A stretch of DNA of 31,296 bases from positions 1-31,296 of the forward strand of contig JAZSHF010000070.1 of NCBI GenBank assembly GCA_045533115.1, in the 5' to 3' direction. Position numbers and translations under genes: made by a program. This DNA comes from Colimorpha_A sp045533115. Lineage in GTDB: Bacteria; Bacillota; Clostridia; Oscillospirales; CAG-272. Below are positions 7,381-17,030 of the stretch, one piece after another. The notes below the pieces were generated by a model that had not been told where the DNA came from, searched no databases, and was given only the letters and a program-made list of their open reading frames with translations. Numbering within the stretch: position 1 is the stretch's first letter; the number at the start of each line of letters is the position of its first letter.

Positions 7381-10300
7381 GGTTTTAGCGTACGCCTTTG
7401 CGGCATCGAGCGACGTTATCTCGCCGTCGCCGTCCAAGTCAGAAATTATATTATCAAGATCGTCAGTCGGCAAAACCATACCGTTCGATAGCTTCATTAT
7501 AATCGTAACGTCTTCACTCGTCACGCGTCCGTCTCGGTCGGCATCGCCGAGAATAACGACCGTCAGGGACTTATAAACTCCGATATCATCTACGATCGAG
7601 ATGCTGCAGCCCGAATAAATAAGGTCATTTCCACCGTTCATAAGAACTCCGCTTGTATCGCGAAGCTCTATGTTCTCCTTCTTTTCGAGAAGCGAAATGA
7701 GTCCGTTGGCGGTAAGGTTGTCGCGATTTATAATGAAATATTCGCCCTCGACTCTTGCATCAAGATCGCTTGTCGGATGGAATCCGTCCGTTCCCGTGAA
7801 GGGAGCGATGTTGATCACCACTGGCTCAGAAGAGCTTACGTTGAGCGTTTCTGAATATCGGATCTTAACAACATCCCCTTCGCTCAAGGTATATGCTTTT
7901 CCACTTTCAATAGCATTGTAATCCGAGCCGTTTATCGAATACTCAACACCTTCCGACATCACCGTAAGTAAACCAAATCGGTCTCGGAGCGTCGGCATGA
8001 CTACCGTATACTCGATCACATTCGTATTGTCAAGACGTTTTATGGTAAATTTCTTAGCACTGCTTTCTGCACCGTCAAAGGTATCAGTCATGGCAGCAAA
8101 AGCCTTGACGTAATATGTTCCCGCATTTGAGGGGGGATTGACCTCGTTTTTACACTCAGCATCGGAATAGTACTTAAACGCAACGCTTCCGTCACCGTTA
8201 TAGAGGTCGTAAGACGCACTTGCGGGGTTACCGTTATAAGTGAAGTCGCTTATAACCGCCTCGATTTGCGAACCGTTACGAATAGCCGTGTAGTTTACCT
8301 CGGCGGTCTTATACGTTGAAACTGTGTTCAGACACATTAAATTAGTGTTAGTGACTACTGCATATACATTATAATCACCCGGCTTTACAAAGCGGGGGGT
8401 ACAGGTAAATCCGTTAGCGATGGGCAGAGCTTCGCCGCCATTCAGCGACGCATACCACACGGCTGTAATCGTACCGCCGTCTGTAACAGATGCCGTAAGA
8501 GTAATTTCCTTGCCGATCGCACCGACGTAAAGATTTTCACCCGTCACGTCAAAGACGACAGCAGGTATCTCCGCATCGCGCGAGGCGCGCACAAGAGTCA
8601 GAATATGCGTTGCCTTATTGCCGTTTTCTGCCGTTACCTCAATATAGACCTTATTTTCATCACCAACGAACGAGTAGGCGGTTATATCGGTAATTTCGTC
8701 AGTCAAAGCGTTGTCGGAATAATATTTGACCGCCGCCTTTTCGTGCACCGTACAGGAAAGATCAACGCTTGAAGCGGAATACGGCTGCTTCGAAAAAGCA
8801 TTCATGCCGTCAATAACCGCATCAAGACCGTTAAAGGAATAAATCGAATTATCCGAGCTGACCGTTTCGAATCGAACCGTATGGGTTTGGTCAGAGGTCA
8901 GGTAAATGCCATCGTAGGTTGCGGCAATCAGTCTTGCATAAAATATTTTTCCGTATTCAAGGTTATTGAGAGAGATGGTCGTATCAGCGGTTTCCGCGTT
9001 GACGGCATTGGAAAAATCGCTGCTTTCGGAAATTGCCAAAATATAATAATCCGCATTAACAACCTGCTTCCATTCAAATACTACGACATCGCTTGAGGAG
9101 CTTTTAAGGACAAAACTTTCAGGCGTTGACAGCTTAATCGGTTCACCTATTAGGAATCTGTCAAACAAGACCTCGGCAAAATTGCCGACCTTATCGGTTA
9201 CAACGAGCTTTGCATAATATACGCCTTCACCGAACGTAGCGGTATGACCCGACACTATATCCTCGCTGACAGAGCCGCTGAAATCGGAATTTACCGAGTA
9301 AATGAGCGTATACTTATCAAGTCCGCTCAAATCATCTCTTGCATCGCCGAATACAAAGGTGACTTTGTCGCCGTTTACCGTCAAATCAAGCGTAGTATCG
9401 TCAATTACGGGAGGAACGCTATCAATGTTTGATATGACCGTATCAACGTCGTATACCGCAACGTTTCCGGACGCATCCTTCACCATAATGGTTTTGGCGG
9501 GAATCGTCTGATTTTCATAAATTTCAAGAGAACCGAAACGGCGATAACTGATTCCGCCGTCAAACGAATAGTATACAGTTCCGCTGTTATCGGACGCAGT
9601 AAGGGTTAACGTAACGCTCTCACGCACGTATTCCTTGTCTGAAAACGTCACTCCGGATATAACAGGCAGCTCTTTATCTTCCCAAAGAGCGAAAAGCATC
9701 AGAGATTCATTTTTATCGTAAGTATCACCGGGAAGATATTCCGGAGAAGTCGCGGCAGGATCCGTTGCCCAGCCGAGGAACGTATAACCCGCGCGTGTAG
9801 GGACGGCATTCGGAATAGCCGCCGCTTGGTTTATTCGCTTATTAACGGTCGACAAGGCATCCGATGTTCCGCCGAGTAGATTGAAAGTGATGTTGTAAAG
9901 GTGTCCGCTTTGATAAGCGGCATAATTGAGAGCACACCAACCGCTTCCTACGTTTGCCCAATATCTGTTGTCGGAAGTGTTGTATACAACTTCTGTAACG
10001 GTTATAAGATTATTGTTGTACAGAGTTCCTGCCTTGCCGTAACTTGTTCCCGGTCCCTTACGGAGATTAAGGGTTGAAGAAACCTGAACCTTCCACACTT
10101 CACTTCCGCTATTTGACGGAACTGTAACGGTGCTCGATGATTCGTCGGTATTCATATAGAGGTCGTAAGCTTTGGCGGTTACGGTATATAGACCTGAACC
10201 GTCAAGGGCCGATAGCGGAAGATCAAGAGTAAATACATTGCCGCCGCTTACCGCATCAAATGACTTTTCAAACCCGTTCTCATTCGTAATGACAAAAGTC

Positions 10301-11673
10301 AAACGCTGTATGGCAGTATTGTCGGTAGCAACAACCGAAAACTTGACATTGCTTTGAGTCATCGAGGATATCTTGATCTCCTCGACAAGCGGAGGAACAC
10401 TATCAGAGGCTGATTTGTCGATCGTAAATTGAGAAGCGAATACCGAATAAGTCTTGTTCAGCGCATCGGCACCGGGAAAATACGCCCTCTCGGTAACAAA
10501 TATCTCGTAGGTATATTCCCCGTCCTCAAGTCCGTCTATACCGAATCCGAGTGAAAACGCATTGTCAATTTCGAACGTGCTTGAATTGACAGCCGTCTCA
10601 TAGGATGCAACCGTGCCGCCATCATTTTTGATTTCAGCTCTTACCGATTTAATTACGTTGGAAACTGATATTTTTCCTGCAAAGTATATATCGAAGAAGG
10701 TTCCGTACGTACCGCTTGGCGAGGATTTGTCCTCGTAGGCCGCGCCGAATTTATATTCAGAGAAGCCAACGTCGCTTTCGGGTATCCACTTATCGAGTGA
10801 GTTTTCCGAGACAAGATACCAAAGGTCACCGCAGGCGTCATAATAATACGCATACACCTGTATCTCACTTCCAAATTCAACTGTCGCCGCCTGTTCGGAG
10901 GTTTTAGCGGGCTGAGAATAAACACGCGCGCCGTTTGTTCTGACGCCCTTGACAGTGGCACCGAGAGTCTTTTCGCCGTAATCGCCGAAATAACCGCCTG
11001 AGAACACGTTATCTTGACCGGTAAGCGAGGTATAGTAAAGCGAAAGATGATCGCCATAACGCAAGCTATACTTTATTACGCCGCTTCTGAAGCTGAAATT
11101 CGGCACGTAAAGCGGATTGTCTATGTACTTGTCAAAGACGTGTATGTCGGTGCTTGTCGAGTTCTGATCAGAAGGATACGCCTGCATATGAAGATGTACA
11201 CCTGTCGAATTACCCGTATTACCCATTTTGCCTATAACGTCGCCTGCCCTGATCTTGCCGTATTTACAGGTAACCTTTTGCAGATGTGCATAAATTATAC
11301 AGACGTTACCGCTTTTGACGATAACATAGTTACCCCAGCCCGAGCCGCGATCGGTCGTTTCGTTATAGGAATTTTGAATGTACAATACCTCACCGCTTGT
11401 TGCGGATACAATGTCAAGACGGGTGTTTTCCGAGTAACCGTTATTACCGATGTCGATGGCTTGTCCCTTACCGTGAGGGGTACCGCTGTAATAGTAGTCG
11501 AGCCCTGTGATAACGTAGCTTCCGGGAACCGGCCACAGCCAAGGAAGATCGTATTCCTCGTCGCTTGAAACTGAATTTATATATAAAGGAAGCACAGCGA
11601 CCAGCATACTGAAAATTAGTACGACGGAGAAAATTCTGCGCCAAATTCCCCATAGATTTTTTTGAGTCAACAT
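7375..11673 (-). CDS. Secreted multidomain M23 peptidase with dockerin-like C-terminus
   Basis: A 1432-residue exported protein. Residues 1-37 form a signal peptide. Residues 45-190 are an M23 (LytM-like) domain with HGKGQAID (H67, D74), YAHL (H130) and HLHMQ (H160, H162); the family acts as zinc endopeptidases on peptidoglycan or other proteins. The H-to-D spacing of the first motif is longer than the common H-x3-D. Next come an SH3-like region (about 243-300), a bacterial SH3 domain (527-588, NLRKGPG), an InlB/Flg_new-type repeat (592-665), Ig-like segments, a fibronectin III-like domain (846-938), a cadherin-like sandwich (946-1030), an MBG-like domain (1137-1212), and a dockerin-like pair of calcium loops (1376-1432: DADRDGRVTSEDV and DLDGDGEITSLDA). 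GAGAGG lies 5 bases before the ATG. Role in the cell wall or on the surface is inferred. Confidence 0.85.
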   Translation of the reverse strand: MLTQKNLWGIWRRIFSVVLIFSMLVAVLPLYINSVSSDEEYDLPWLWPVPGSYVITGLDYYYSGTPHGKGQAIDIGNNGYSENTRLDIVSATSGEVLYIQNSYNETTDRGSGWGNYVIVKSGNVCIIYAHLQKVTCKYGKIRAGDVIGKMGNTGNSTGVHLHMQAYPSDQNSTSTDIHVFDKYIDNPLYVPNFSFRSGVIKYSLRYGDHLSLYYTSLTGQDNVFSGGYFGDYGEKTLGATVKGVRTNGARVYSQPAKTSEQAATVEFGSEIQVYAYYYDACGDLWYLVSENSLDKWIPESDVGFSEYKFGAAYEDKSSPSGTYGTFFDIYFAGKISVSNVIKSVRAEIKNDGGTVASYETAVNSSTFEIDNAFSLGFGIDGLEDGEYTYEIFVTERAYFPGADALNKTYSVFASQFTIDKSASDSVPPLVEEIKISSMTQSNVKFSVVATDNTAIQRLTFVITNENGFEKSFDAVSGGNVFTLDLPLSALDGSGLYTVTAKAYDLYMNTDESSSTVTVPSNSGSEVWKVQVSSTLNLRKGPGTSYGKAGTLYNNNLITVTEVVYNTSDNRYWANVGSGWCALNYAAYQSGHLYNITFNLLGGTSDALSTVNKRINQAAAIPNAVPTRAGYTFLGWATDPAATSPEYLPGDTYDKNESLMLFALWEDKELPVISGVTFSDKEYVRESVTLTLTASDNSGTVYYSFDGGISYRRFGSLEIYENQTIPAKTIMVKDASGNVAVYDVDTVISNIDSVPPVIDDTTLDLTVNGDKVTFVFGDARDDLSGLDKYTLIYSVNSDFSGSVSEDIVSGHTATFGEGVYYAKLVVTDKVGNFAEVLFDRFLIGEPIKLSTPESFVLKSSSSDVVVFEWKQVVNADYYILAISESSDFSNAVNAETADTTISLNNLEYGKIFYARLIAATYDGIYLTSDQTHTVRFETVSSDNSIYSFNGLDAVIDGMNAFSKQPYSASSVDLSCTVHEKAAVKYYSDNALTDEITDITAYSFVGDENKVYIEVTAENGNKATHILTLVRASRDAEIPAVVFDVTGENLYVGAIGKEITLTASVTDGGTITAVWYASLNGGEALPIANGFTCTPRFVKPGDYNVYAVVTNTNLMCLNTVSTYKTAEVNYTAIRNGSQIEAVISDFTYNGNPASASYDLYNGDGSVAFKYYSDAECKNEVNPPSNAGTYYVKAFAAMTDTFDGAESSAKKFTIKRLDNTNVIEYTVVMPTLRDRFGLLTVMSEGVEYSINGSDYNAIESGKAYTLSEGDVVKIRYSETLNVSSSEPVVINIAPFTGTDGFHPTSDLDARVEGEYFIINRDNLTANGLISLLEKKENIELRDTSGVLMNGGNDLIYSGCSISIVDDIGVYKSLTVVILGDADRDGRVTSEDVTIIMKLSNGMVLPTDDLDNIISDLDGDGEITSLDAAKAYAKTK

Positions 11674-11706
11674 AGAGACCTCTCACTTAAATATACTTAC
11701 ATATAT

Positions 11707-11734
11707 TTTATAATACAGTATCGAAAAAAGTCAA
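11707..11734 (-). promoter_or_regulatory. Promoter of the M23/dockerin gene
   Basis: On the minus strand TTGACT (11729-11734) and TATAAA (11707-11712) are 16 bases apart. Transcription would start near 11700, roughly 27 bases before the start codon. The remaining bases up to 11814 are A/T rich with no further feature recognised. Confidence 0.55.
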
Positions 11735-11814
11735 GAGAAATGATGTTAATATTTAGCTCGTCCAACGAATCGTCACCTTTAACAAATATTGATCTAAATT
11801 TATGTATAAAACAA

Positions 11815-11841
11815 CATAAAAGCTCGGCGTACCGAGCTTTA
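11815..11841 (-). terminator. Terminator of the his operon
   Basis: On the minus strand AAAGCTCGG and CCGAGCTTT (11832-11840 and 11819-11827) form a 9-bp stem with a 4-base loop, followed by TTTTAT. The stem begins inside the stop codon of the histidinol phosphatase gene. Confidence 0.85.
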
Positions 11842-12645
11842 GAGTTCTATATCATTTTTTCCGTCGGGAGTAATTATTACTCTTGATTTGAATCCACATT
11901 CCCTTGCAATATCCTTTGCAATGTCAAAACCGAAACAGAGATTTTTCGCGTCGTGAGAATCAGAGCTAAACATTATCCTGCCGCCTTTTTCCCTGATATA
12001 TTTGAGTATCTCCGGAGAGGGATACGGAACGCTTCTGTACCCTCGCGACATTGCGCCTGTACTGATCTCAAACGGAACGTTATGTATAAGCAAGCAGTCA
12101 AGAGCATCCGTCACCGCATTTATGTATCTGCGAGATGAAGTGTCGAAGACTATTCCCTTTTCGGAAAATTTATTAACAAGGTCAAAATGTCCGATCACGT
12201 CTGCCCTTACGTTATCAAACAGCTTGGATAGCGTTGAATAATACGACTCGCAGTAAGAAAGCCCGTCGCCGCCGAATACGTCTTCAATTATCGATGCGGT
12301 GATCTTCGGCGTATGGTCAACGTCGTATATCCTTTCACCGTCCGTAACGTAATGGAGAGAACCTATGACGTAATCAAATTTTGATTCATCATCGTTACTG
12401 TAAAAGTCTTTCTCAAGTCCGCAAAGGATCGTTATTCTCTCGCGGTACTCGTTTTTTAGTGAAGTTATCTCGCGTATATAATCCTCGGTTCCCTCTCTTG
12501 ACATACTGTATGTTGCCTTTTCGATACAGGAATGACCGGAAAAGCCGAGTATATCCATACCAAGAGAAATGGCTGATTCTATATTTTCGCGAGGAGTGCT
12601 TTTACCGTCGCAATAAGTTGAATGAACGTGATAATCGCAAAGCAT
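11839..12645 (-). CDS. hisJ: Histidinol-phosphatase, PHP family
   Basis: Removes phosphate from L-histidinol phosphate, the penultimate substrate of the pathway. The 268-residue protein opens with the PHP metal motif YHVHSTYCDG (H6, H8), has GFSGHS and GLEKDF segments, IGSLHYV, GHFDLV and the late SSDSHDA motif; together these supply the histidines and acidic residues of the trinuclear site. This PHP type (also called HisK) replaces the phosphatase domain of HisB in many Bacillota, which fits the monofunctional hisB here. Its start codon overlaps the hisIE stop by one base (TAATG), and it is the last gene of the operon. Confidence 0.92.
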   Translation of the reverse strand: MLCDYHVHSTYCDGKSTPRENIESAISLGMDILGFSGHSCIEKATYSMSREGTEDYIREITSLKNEYRERITILCGLEKDFYSNDDESKFDYVIGSLHYVTDGERIYDVDHTPKITASIIEDVFGGDGLSYCESYYSTLSKLFDNVRADVIGHFDLVNKFSEKGIVFDTSSRRYINAVTDALDCLLIHNVPFEISTGAMSRGYRSVPYPSPEILKYIREKGGRIMFSSDSHDAKNLCFGFDIAKDIARECGFKSRVIITPDGKNDIEL

Positions 12646-13292
12646 TAGCTTGTCATCTTCTCCTGTTTGACTTTTTTGTCGATAACGTGACGGGAAGCAA
12701 GCTCATTGTGAATATCGTCAAGAGAGATTCCCATTTCGATCATAAGAACCATAACGTGATATGTGAGGTCAGCGATCTCGTAGATGGTTTCCTTCTTGTC
12801 GTCAGCCTTGCCCGCAATAATGACCTCGGTGCATTCCTCACCGACCTTTTTGAGAATCTTATCAATTCCCTTTTCAAAGAGATAGGTGGTATAGGAGCCC
12901 TCTTTCTTCTCGGTTTTTCTGCCTTTTATAAGCTCCATAAGTGAATCGAGCGAGAATGGCTCGTTTGCATCATCAATGAGCGACTCGTTGAAGCAGGAGT
13001 CGGTTCCCAGGTGACAGGCAGGACCGTCCTTGCGAACGGTAACGACGAGAGCATCCTTGTCGCAGTCGGCTTTTATATCAACAATATGTTGATAGTTTCC
13101 GCTTGTTTCGCCCTTGAGCCAGAGCTCTTGACGGCTGCGGCTGTAAAAGCACGTAAGCTTCTTTTCGAGGGAAATCTCAAGACTTTCCTTGTTCATATAT
13201 GCAAGGGTAAGCACCTTACCGCTTCCCTCGTCAACGACGACAGCGGGAATAAGTCCTTTTTCATCAAATTTGAGTTCTTCTATCTTAACCAC
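12645..13292 (-). CDS. hisI: Bifunctional phosphoribosyl-AMP cyclohydrolase / phosphoribosyl-ATP pyrophosphatase
   Basis: A 215-residue HisIE fusion for the second and third steps of histidine synthesis. The N-terminal HisI part (about 1-108) shows TLAYMNKESL, the LWLKGETSGN motif and the metal-binding region CDKD through ACHLGTDSC. The C-terminal HisE part (about 112-210) is a helical pyrophosphatase with EECTEVIIAGK and the metal-ligand run YEIADLTYH. It lies 2 bases after hisF and overlaps the next gene by one base, so translation is coupled. Confidence 0.95.
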   Translation of the reverse strand: MVKIEELKFDEKGLIPAVVVDEGSGKVLTLAYMNKESLEISLEKKLTCFYSRSRQELWLKGETSGNYQHIVDIKADCDKDALVVTVRKDGPACHLGTDSCFNESLIDDANEPFSLDSLMELIKGRKTEKKEGSYTTYLFEKGIDKILKKVGEECTEVIIAGKADDKKETIYEIADLTYHVMVLMIEMGISLDDIHNELASRHVIDKKVKQEKMTS

Positions 13293-13294
13293 GG

Positions 13295-14053
13295 TTATAT
13301 CCTCACGTTTATATTATTGTATTTTAGCAGATTTTTCAGATCACTTATTTTAACTTCTCCGAAATGGAAGATTGACGCTGCAAGTCCTGCGTCAATATCA
13401 GGTATCTCATTAAAGAGCTTAACGAAATCATCAGCCGAGCCTGCGCCTCCGGACGCTATAACGGGCACGGTTGCAAATTCACAAACCGCTTTCAGCATTT
13501 CAATATCAAAGCCACGCTTTACGCCGTCAGTATCTATGGAGTTAATGACAAGCTCGCCCGCACCGCTGTCTATGCAGCGCTTTATCCAGGACATAGCTTC
13601 CATACCCGTGTTTTCTCTGCCGCCCTTTGCAAAGACGCGGAATTCATTGTCGACGCGTTTAATATCGCAGGAAAGCACTACGCACTGGCTTCCGTAACGC
13701 TTTGCGGCTTCATAGACGAGGTCGGGGTTTTTGATTGCGCCCGAATTAACGCTGACCTTATCGGCTCCGCAGGAAAGCACTCTCTCAAAATCAGAAAGCG
13801 TATTGATGCCGCCGCCAACCGTAAATGGGATAAATACGTTCCTCGCGGTTTCCTTCAAAATATCGGTAAATATTGCCCGACCGTCAGAGGACGCCGTTAT
13901 ATCGTAAAACACGAGCTCGTCGGCTCCTGCGTTGCTGTAATATTCGGCAAGAGTAACTGGTGACGATACGTCGCTCAGCCCCTCGAAATTTACACCCTTA
14001 ACGACTCGTCCGTCCTTTACGTCAAGACAAGGAATTATTCTTTTAGTTATCAT
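13295..14053 (-). CDS. hisF: Imidazole glycerol phosphate synthase, cyclase subunit
   Basis: A 252-residue TIM barrel that uses ammonia from HisH to make imidazole glycerol phosphate and AICAR. The catalytic aspartates are in place: D11 in CLDVKDGR and D130 in SCDIKR. Phosphate-binding loops GGGI (about 80-83) and ASGGAG are present. Its ATG overlaps the hisA stop in an ATGA arrangement. The partner hisH is two genes upstream in the same operon. Confidence 0.96.
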   Translation of the reverse strand: MITKRIIPCLDVKDGRVVKGVNFEGLSDVSSPVTLAEYYSNAGADELVFYDITASSDGRAIFTDILKETARNVFIPFTVGGGINTLSDFERVLSCGADKVSVNSGAIKNPDLVYEAAKRYGSQCVVLSCDIKRVDNEFRVFAKGGRENTGMEAMSWIKRCIDSGAGELVINSIDTDGVKRGFDIEMLKAVCEFATVPVIASGGAGSADDFVKLFNEIPDIDAGLAASIFHFGEVKISDLKNLLKYNNINVRI

Positions 14054-14763
14054 TTTGATATCCTTATTGCTTCATTCAGATCTATTGCGCCCGTATAATA
14101 TGCCTTTCCGATGATTGCTCCGAACAGTCCTATCTCGTTGAGAGCTTCAACATCATCAAGAGTTGACACTCCGCCTGAGGCGACTACGTTTAGCTTATAG
14201 GTATCGGAAATGTGCTTATAAAGGTCACGATTAGTTCCCTTCATGGCTCCGTCGCGGCTTATATCGGTACAAATTACGCGCGAGATCGAATGCGTCATCA
14301 GCGTTTCAAACATTTCGTCTGCTGTTATTTGCGACTTTTCTGTCCAACCATTTATAGCAACATAGCCATCCTTAATATCAACTCCGACAGCGATCTTATC
14401 CTTATACATAAACGACATTTCAGATAGGAAATGCTCGTCGGTCACCGCGATAGTGCCGAGTATGACCTTATCTACGCCGAGTTCTACGTACTTCTTGATC
14501 GTCTCCTCGCTTCGTATACCGCCGCCTATCTCAACCTTGAGCGACGTGTTTTCTATTATGCTTTTTACAGTATCATAGGAGTGGACAAGACCGTCCTTTG
14601 CGCCTTCAAGGTCGACTATGTGTATGTATTCCGCGCCCGCCTCCTCAAACTTCCTTGCGATTTCAAGAGGGTTATCGGAATAGACGGTCATCTCCTCGTA
14701 TCTGCCCTTGTAAAGCCGAACGACCTTACCGTCATATAGATCTATTGCGGGAAAAATTTTCAT
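14050..14763 (-). CDS. hisA: ProFAR isomerase (HisA)
   Basis: A 237-residue TIM barrel that opens the ribose ring of ProFAR by an Amadori rearrangement. The N-terminal FPAIDLYDGKVVRL motif carries the catalytic base D8, the second half carries the acid in GVDIKDGYVAINGW, and ASGGVST is the phosphate loop. The start overlaps the hisH stop by one base and the end overlaps hisF by four bases. Confidence 0.95.
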   Translation of the reverse strand: MKIFPAIDLYDGKVVRLYKGRYEEMTVYSDNPLEIARKFEEAGAEYIHIVDLEGAKDGLVHSYDTVKSIIENTSLKVEIGGGIRSEETIKKYVELGVDKVILGTIAVTDEHFLSEMSFMYKDKIAVGVDIKDGYVAINGWTEKSQITADEMFETLMTHSISRVICTDISRDGAMKGTNRDLYKHISDTYKLNVVASGGVSTLDDVEALNEIGLFGAIIGKAYYTGAIDLNEAIRISK

Positions 14764-15368
14764 CAGTCAAGAAATCCTTTTAATATGTTTAATCCAACGT
14801 CACCGCTCTTTTCGGGATGAAACTGACAGCCGTAGACGTTACCCTTAGCGACGGCGGCTGTAATTTGTGCGCCGTATTCCGTAGTTGCAATAAGCGATTC
14901 ATCACAGTCAACTGCGTGGAAGGAGTGTACAAAATAGACGTGATCACCGTCATTTATGTACTTGAAAAGCTTATTTTCTTTCTTAACGTCGAGCGCATTC
15001 CAACCGATTTGGGGAAGCTTGAGATCAGCGCTGATCTCATCACGCATCGTTTTAACGCGGCCTTTAAGAAGTCCAAGTCCTTCATTTCGTCCGAACTCAG
15101 TTCCGTATTCAAACAGAAGCTGCATACCGAGGCATATACCGAGTAGCGGCTTGCCGTCAAAAGCAACCTCTTTTACGATCTTATCAAGCCCTGTTGCGCG
15201 AAGCTTTTCGGACGCTTCACCGTATGCGCCGACACCGGGCAAAATCACTCTGTCAGCACTTCGGATAATATCGGGATCACCGGTGACAACTGTATCAGCG
15301 CCAAGCTTCAAAAATGAAGAGTGCAGCGAGAAAAGATTGCCGACGCCGTAGTCAATAATTGCTATCAT
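14763..15368 (-). CDS. hisH: Imidazole glycerol phosphate synthase, glutaminase subunit
   Basis: A 201-residue class I glutamine amidotransferase that feeds ammonia to HisF. The triad is visible: the nucleophile C79 in GICLGMQLLFE, and H184 and E186 in QFHPEKS. The oxyanion strand PGVGAYG is present. It overlaps hisB by four bases (ATGA) and hisA by one. Confidence 0.96.
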   Translation of the reverse strand: MIAIIDYGVGNLFSLHSSFLKLGADTVVTGDPDIIRSADRVILPGVGAYGEASEKLRATGLDKIVKEVAFDGKPLLGICLGMQLLFEYGTEFGRNEGLGLLKGRVKTMRDEISADLKLPQIGWNALDVKKENKLFKYINDGDHVYFVHSFHAVDCDESLIATTEYGAQITAAVAKGNVYGCQFHPEKSGDVGLNILKGFLD

Positions 15369-15952
15369 AAGGTGCCTTTCGTAGAGGGGATCTCGTCCTT
15401 GCGGTCATTATCTATTCTGACTGCACATTTAAGAGAACGCGCAAAGGATTTGAATACCGCTTCAGCTATGTGATGCGAGTTGCCTCCTGCCATCTTCTTT
15501 ACGTGGAGCGTCATATTTGCGCTTCTGACAAGAGCAGCAAAAAACTCCTTAACAAGCTCAGTATCAAAGGTGCCGATCTTCTCGGTCGGGAAATCGCAGT
15601 CATAAACGAGCGTTGCTCTGCCCGAAAGGTCAAGCGCCGTAAGCACGAGGGACTCGTCCATCGGGAGAATAAAGTAACCGTAACGAGTAATTCCGCGGCA
15701 GTCCCCGAGCGATTCCGATATTGCCCTTCCAAGGCAAATTCCAATGTCTTCAACCGTGTGGTGGTCGTCGACCTCAACGTCACCCTTGCATTTTACGTGA
15801 AGATCAAACCCGCCGTGAGAAGCAAAAAGCGTGAGCATATGGTCAAGGAATCCGCAGCCCGTATCAACGTCGCTCCTACCGTTTCCGTCAAGAGATATGT
15901 TAAGAAGAATATCGGTTTCCTTAGTTGTTCTTTTAATTTCGAAGTTTCTCAT
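15365..15952 (-). CDS. hisB: Imidazoleglycerol-phosphate dehydratase
   Basis: A 195-residue monofunctional HisB, converting imidazole glycerol phosphate to imidazole acetol phosphate. The manganese-binding histidine motifs are seen: GFLDHMLTLFASHGG, DDHHTVEDIG and NSHHIAEAVFK. No phosphatase domain is fused; that reaction is done by the PHP enzyme at the operon end. The ATG at 15952 is chosen over the GTG at 15961 because an AGGTG site sits 6 bases before it and would touch the GTG. It starts one base after the hisC stop. Confidence 0.95.
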   Translation of the reverse strand: MRNFEIKRTTKETDILLNISLDGNGRSDVDTGCGFLDHMLTLFASHGGFDLHVKCKGDVEVDDHHTVEDIGICLGRAISESLGDCRGITRYGYFILPMDESLVLTALDLSGRATLVYDCDFPTEKIGTFDTELVKEFFAALVRSANMTLHVKKMAGGNSHHIAEAVFKSFARSLKCAVRIDNDRKDEIPSTKGTL

Positions 15953-15953
15953 T

Positions 15954-17018
15954 TCATTCACCTGCCATTATTTCCTTTATAGCGGTTACAAACGCATTCA
16001 TTTCCTCTTCGGAGCCGATAGTGATTCTGATATAATCAGAAATGCGCTCCTTGCCGAAATGGCGTATGAGTATTCCTTTTTCTTTGAGGGTGGTATAGAG
16101 AGCCTTTCCCGATATCTTCGGTGATCGTGCAAATATGAAATTCGCCTTGCTCGGTATTACCTCAAAGCCGAGCATAAGAAGCTCCTTTGTTGTCTTTTCT
16201 CTCGTTTCAGCGATGCGCTGACAGTTATTCATAAAATATTCGTCGGAATCGATCGCAGCCGAGCCAACCTTTAAGGTAATGCGGTTCACGTTATAGGGAT
16301 TCGTCGAGAATTTTATTCTGTTCAGGTCGTCGATGATCGCCTTTGCGCCGATTGCGAATCCGAGCCGTGCACCCGCAAGCGCTCGTGATTTAGAAAACGT
16401 ACGCACGATAAGCAGATTGTCGTATTTATTGAGTAGCGGCAAACAGCTTTCAGCACCGAAGTCAACGTATGCCTCGTCAATAACGACTACGTTGTTCGGG
16501 TTGCTAACAAGTATCTTTTCGATATCACAGATCGGCAGTGCTCTGCCCGTAGGCGCATTAGGATTGGCAATAACGATTGTTGAGTCAATTCCGCAGTACT
16601 TATTTACGTCGATTGAAAAGTCACTTTCAAGCGGTATTACGACAGCGTCGGAGTGGTATAGATCAGCAAAAACCTGATAAAAACCGTAGGTGATATCGGG
16701 GAAAGCTACCTTTTTACCGTCCGAGCAATATGCCATAAATGCAAAATTCAATATGTCGTCCGAGCCGTTGGAAAGATAAATACTATCGTATCCGACACCG
16801 TAACGGTCGGCGAGCTTCTGACGTAGAATTCGGCACTCGGGATCGGAATACAGTCTTAGATCGGCAATGTCATATTCGTTTACCGAAGCAAGAACCTCTT
16901 GTGAAGGCGGATACGGCGACTCATTCGTATTCAGTTTTATGTACTTTCTGTCCTGCGGCTGCTCACCGGGAACGTACGCCTCAAGAGAGACGTATTTTTT
17001 ATCCAAAAAACGGCTCAT
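15954..17018 (-). CDS. hisC: Histidinol-phosphate aminotransferase
   Basis: A 354-residue PLP enzyme of the class II aminotransferase family that transaminates imidazole acetol phosphate with glutamate. The PLP lysine is K210 in RTFSKSRALAGARLG; also seen are NPNAPTG (152-158), DEAYVDF (181-187) and the C-terminal RITIGS region with the carboxylate-binding arginine. It lies 12 bases after hisD and one base before hisB. Confidence 0.95.
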   Translation of the reverse strand: MSRFLDKKYVSLEAYVPGEQPQDRKYIKLNTNESPYPPSQEVLASVNEYDIADLRLYSDPECRILRQKLADRYGVGYDSIYLSNGSDDILNFAFMAYCSDGKKVAFPDITYGFYQVFADLYHSDAVVIPLESDFSIDVNKYCGIDSTIVIANPNAPTGRALPICDIEKILVSNPNNVVVIDEAYVDFGAESCLPLLNKYDNLLIVRTFSKSRALAGARLGFAIGAKAIIDDLNRIKFSTNPYNVNRITLKVGSAAIDSDEYFMNNCQRIAETREKTTKELLMLGFEVIPSKANFIFARSPKISGKALYTTLKEKGILIRHFGKERISDYIRITIGSEEEMNAFVTAIKEIMAGE

Positions 17019-17030
17019 TGTGTTACTCTC

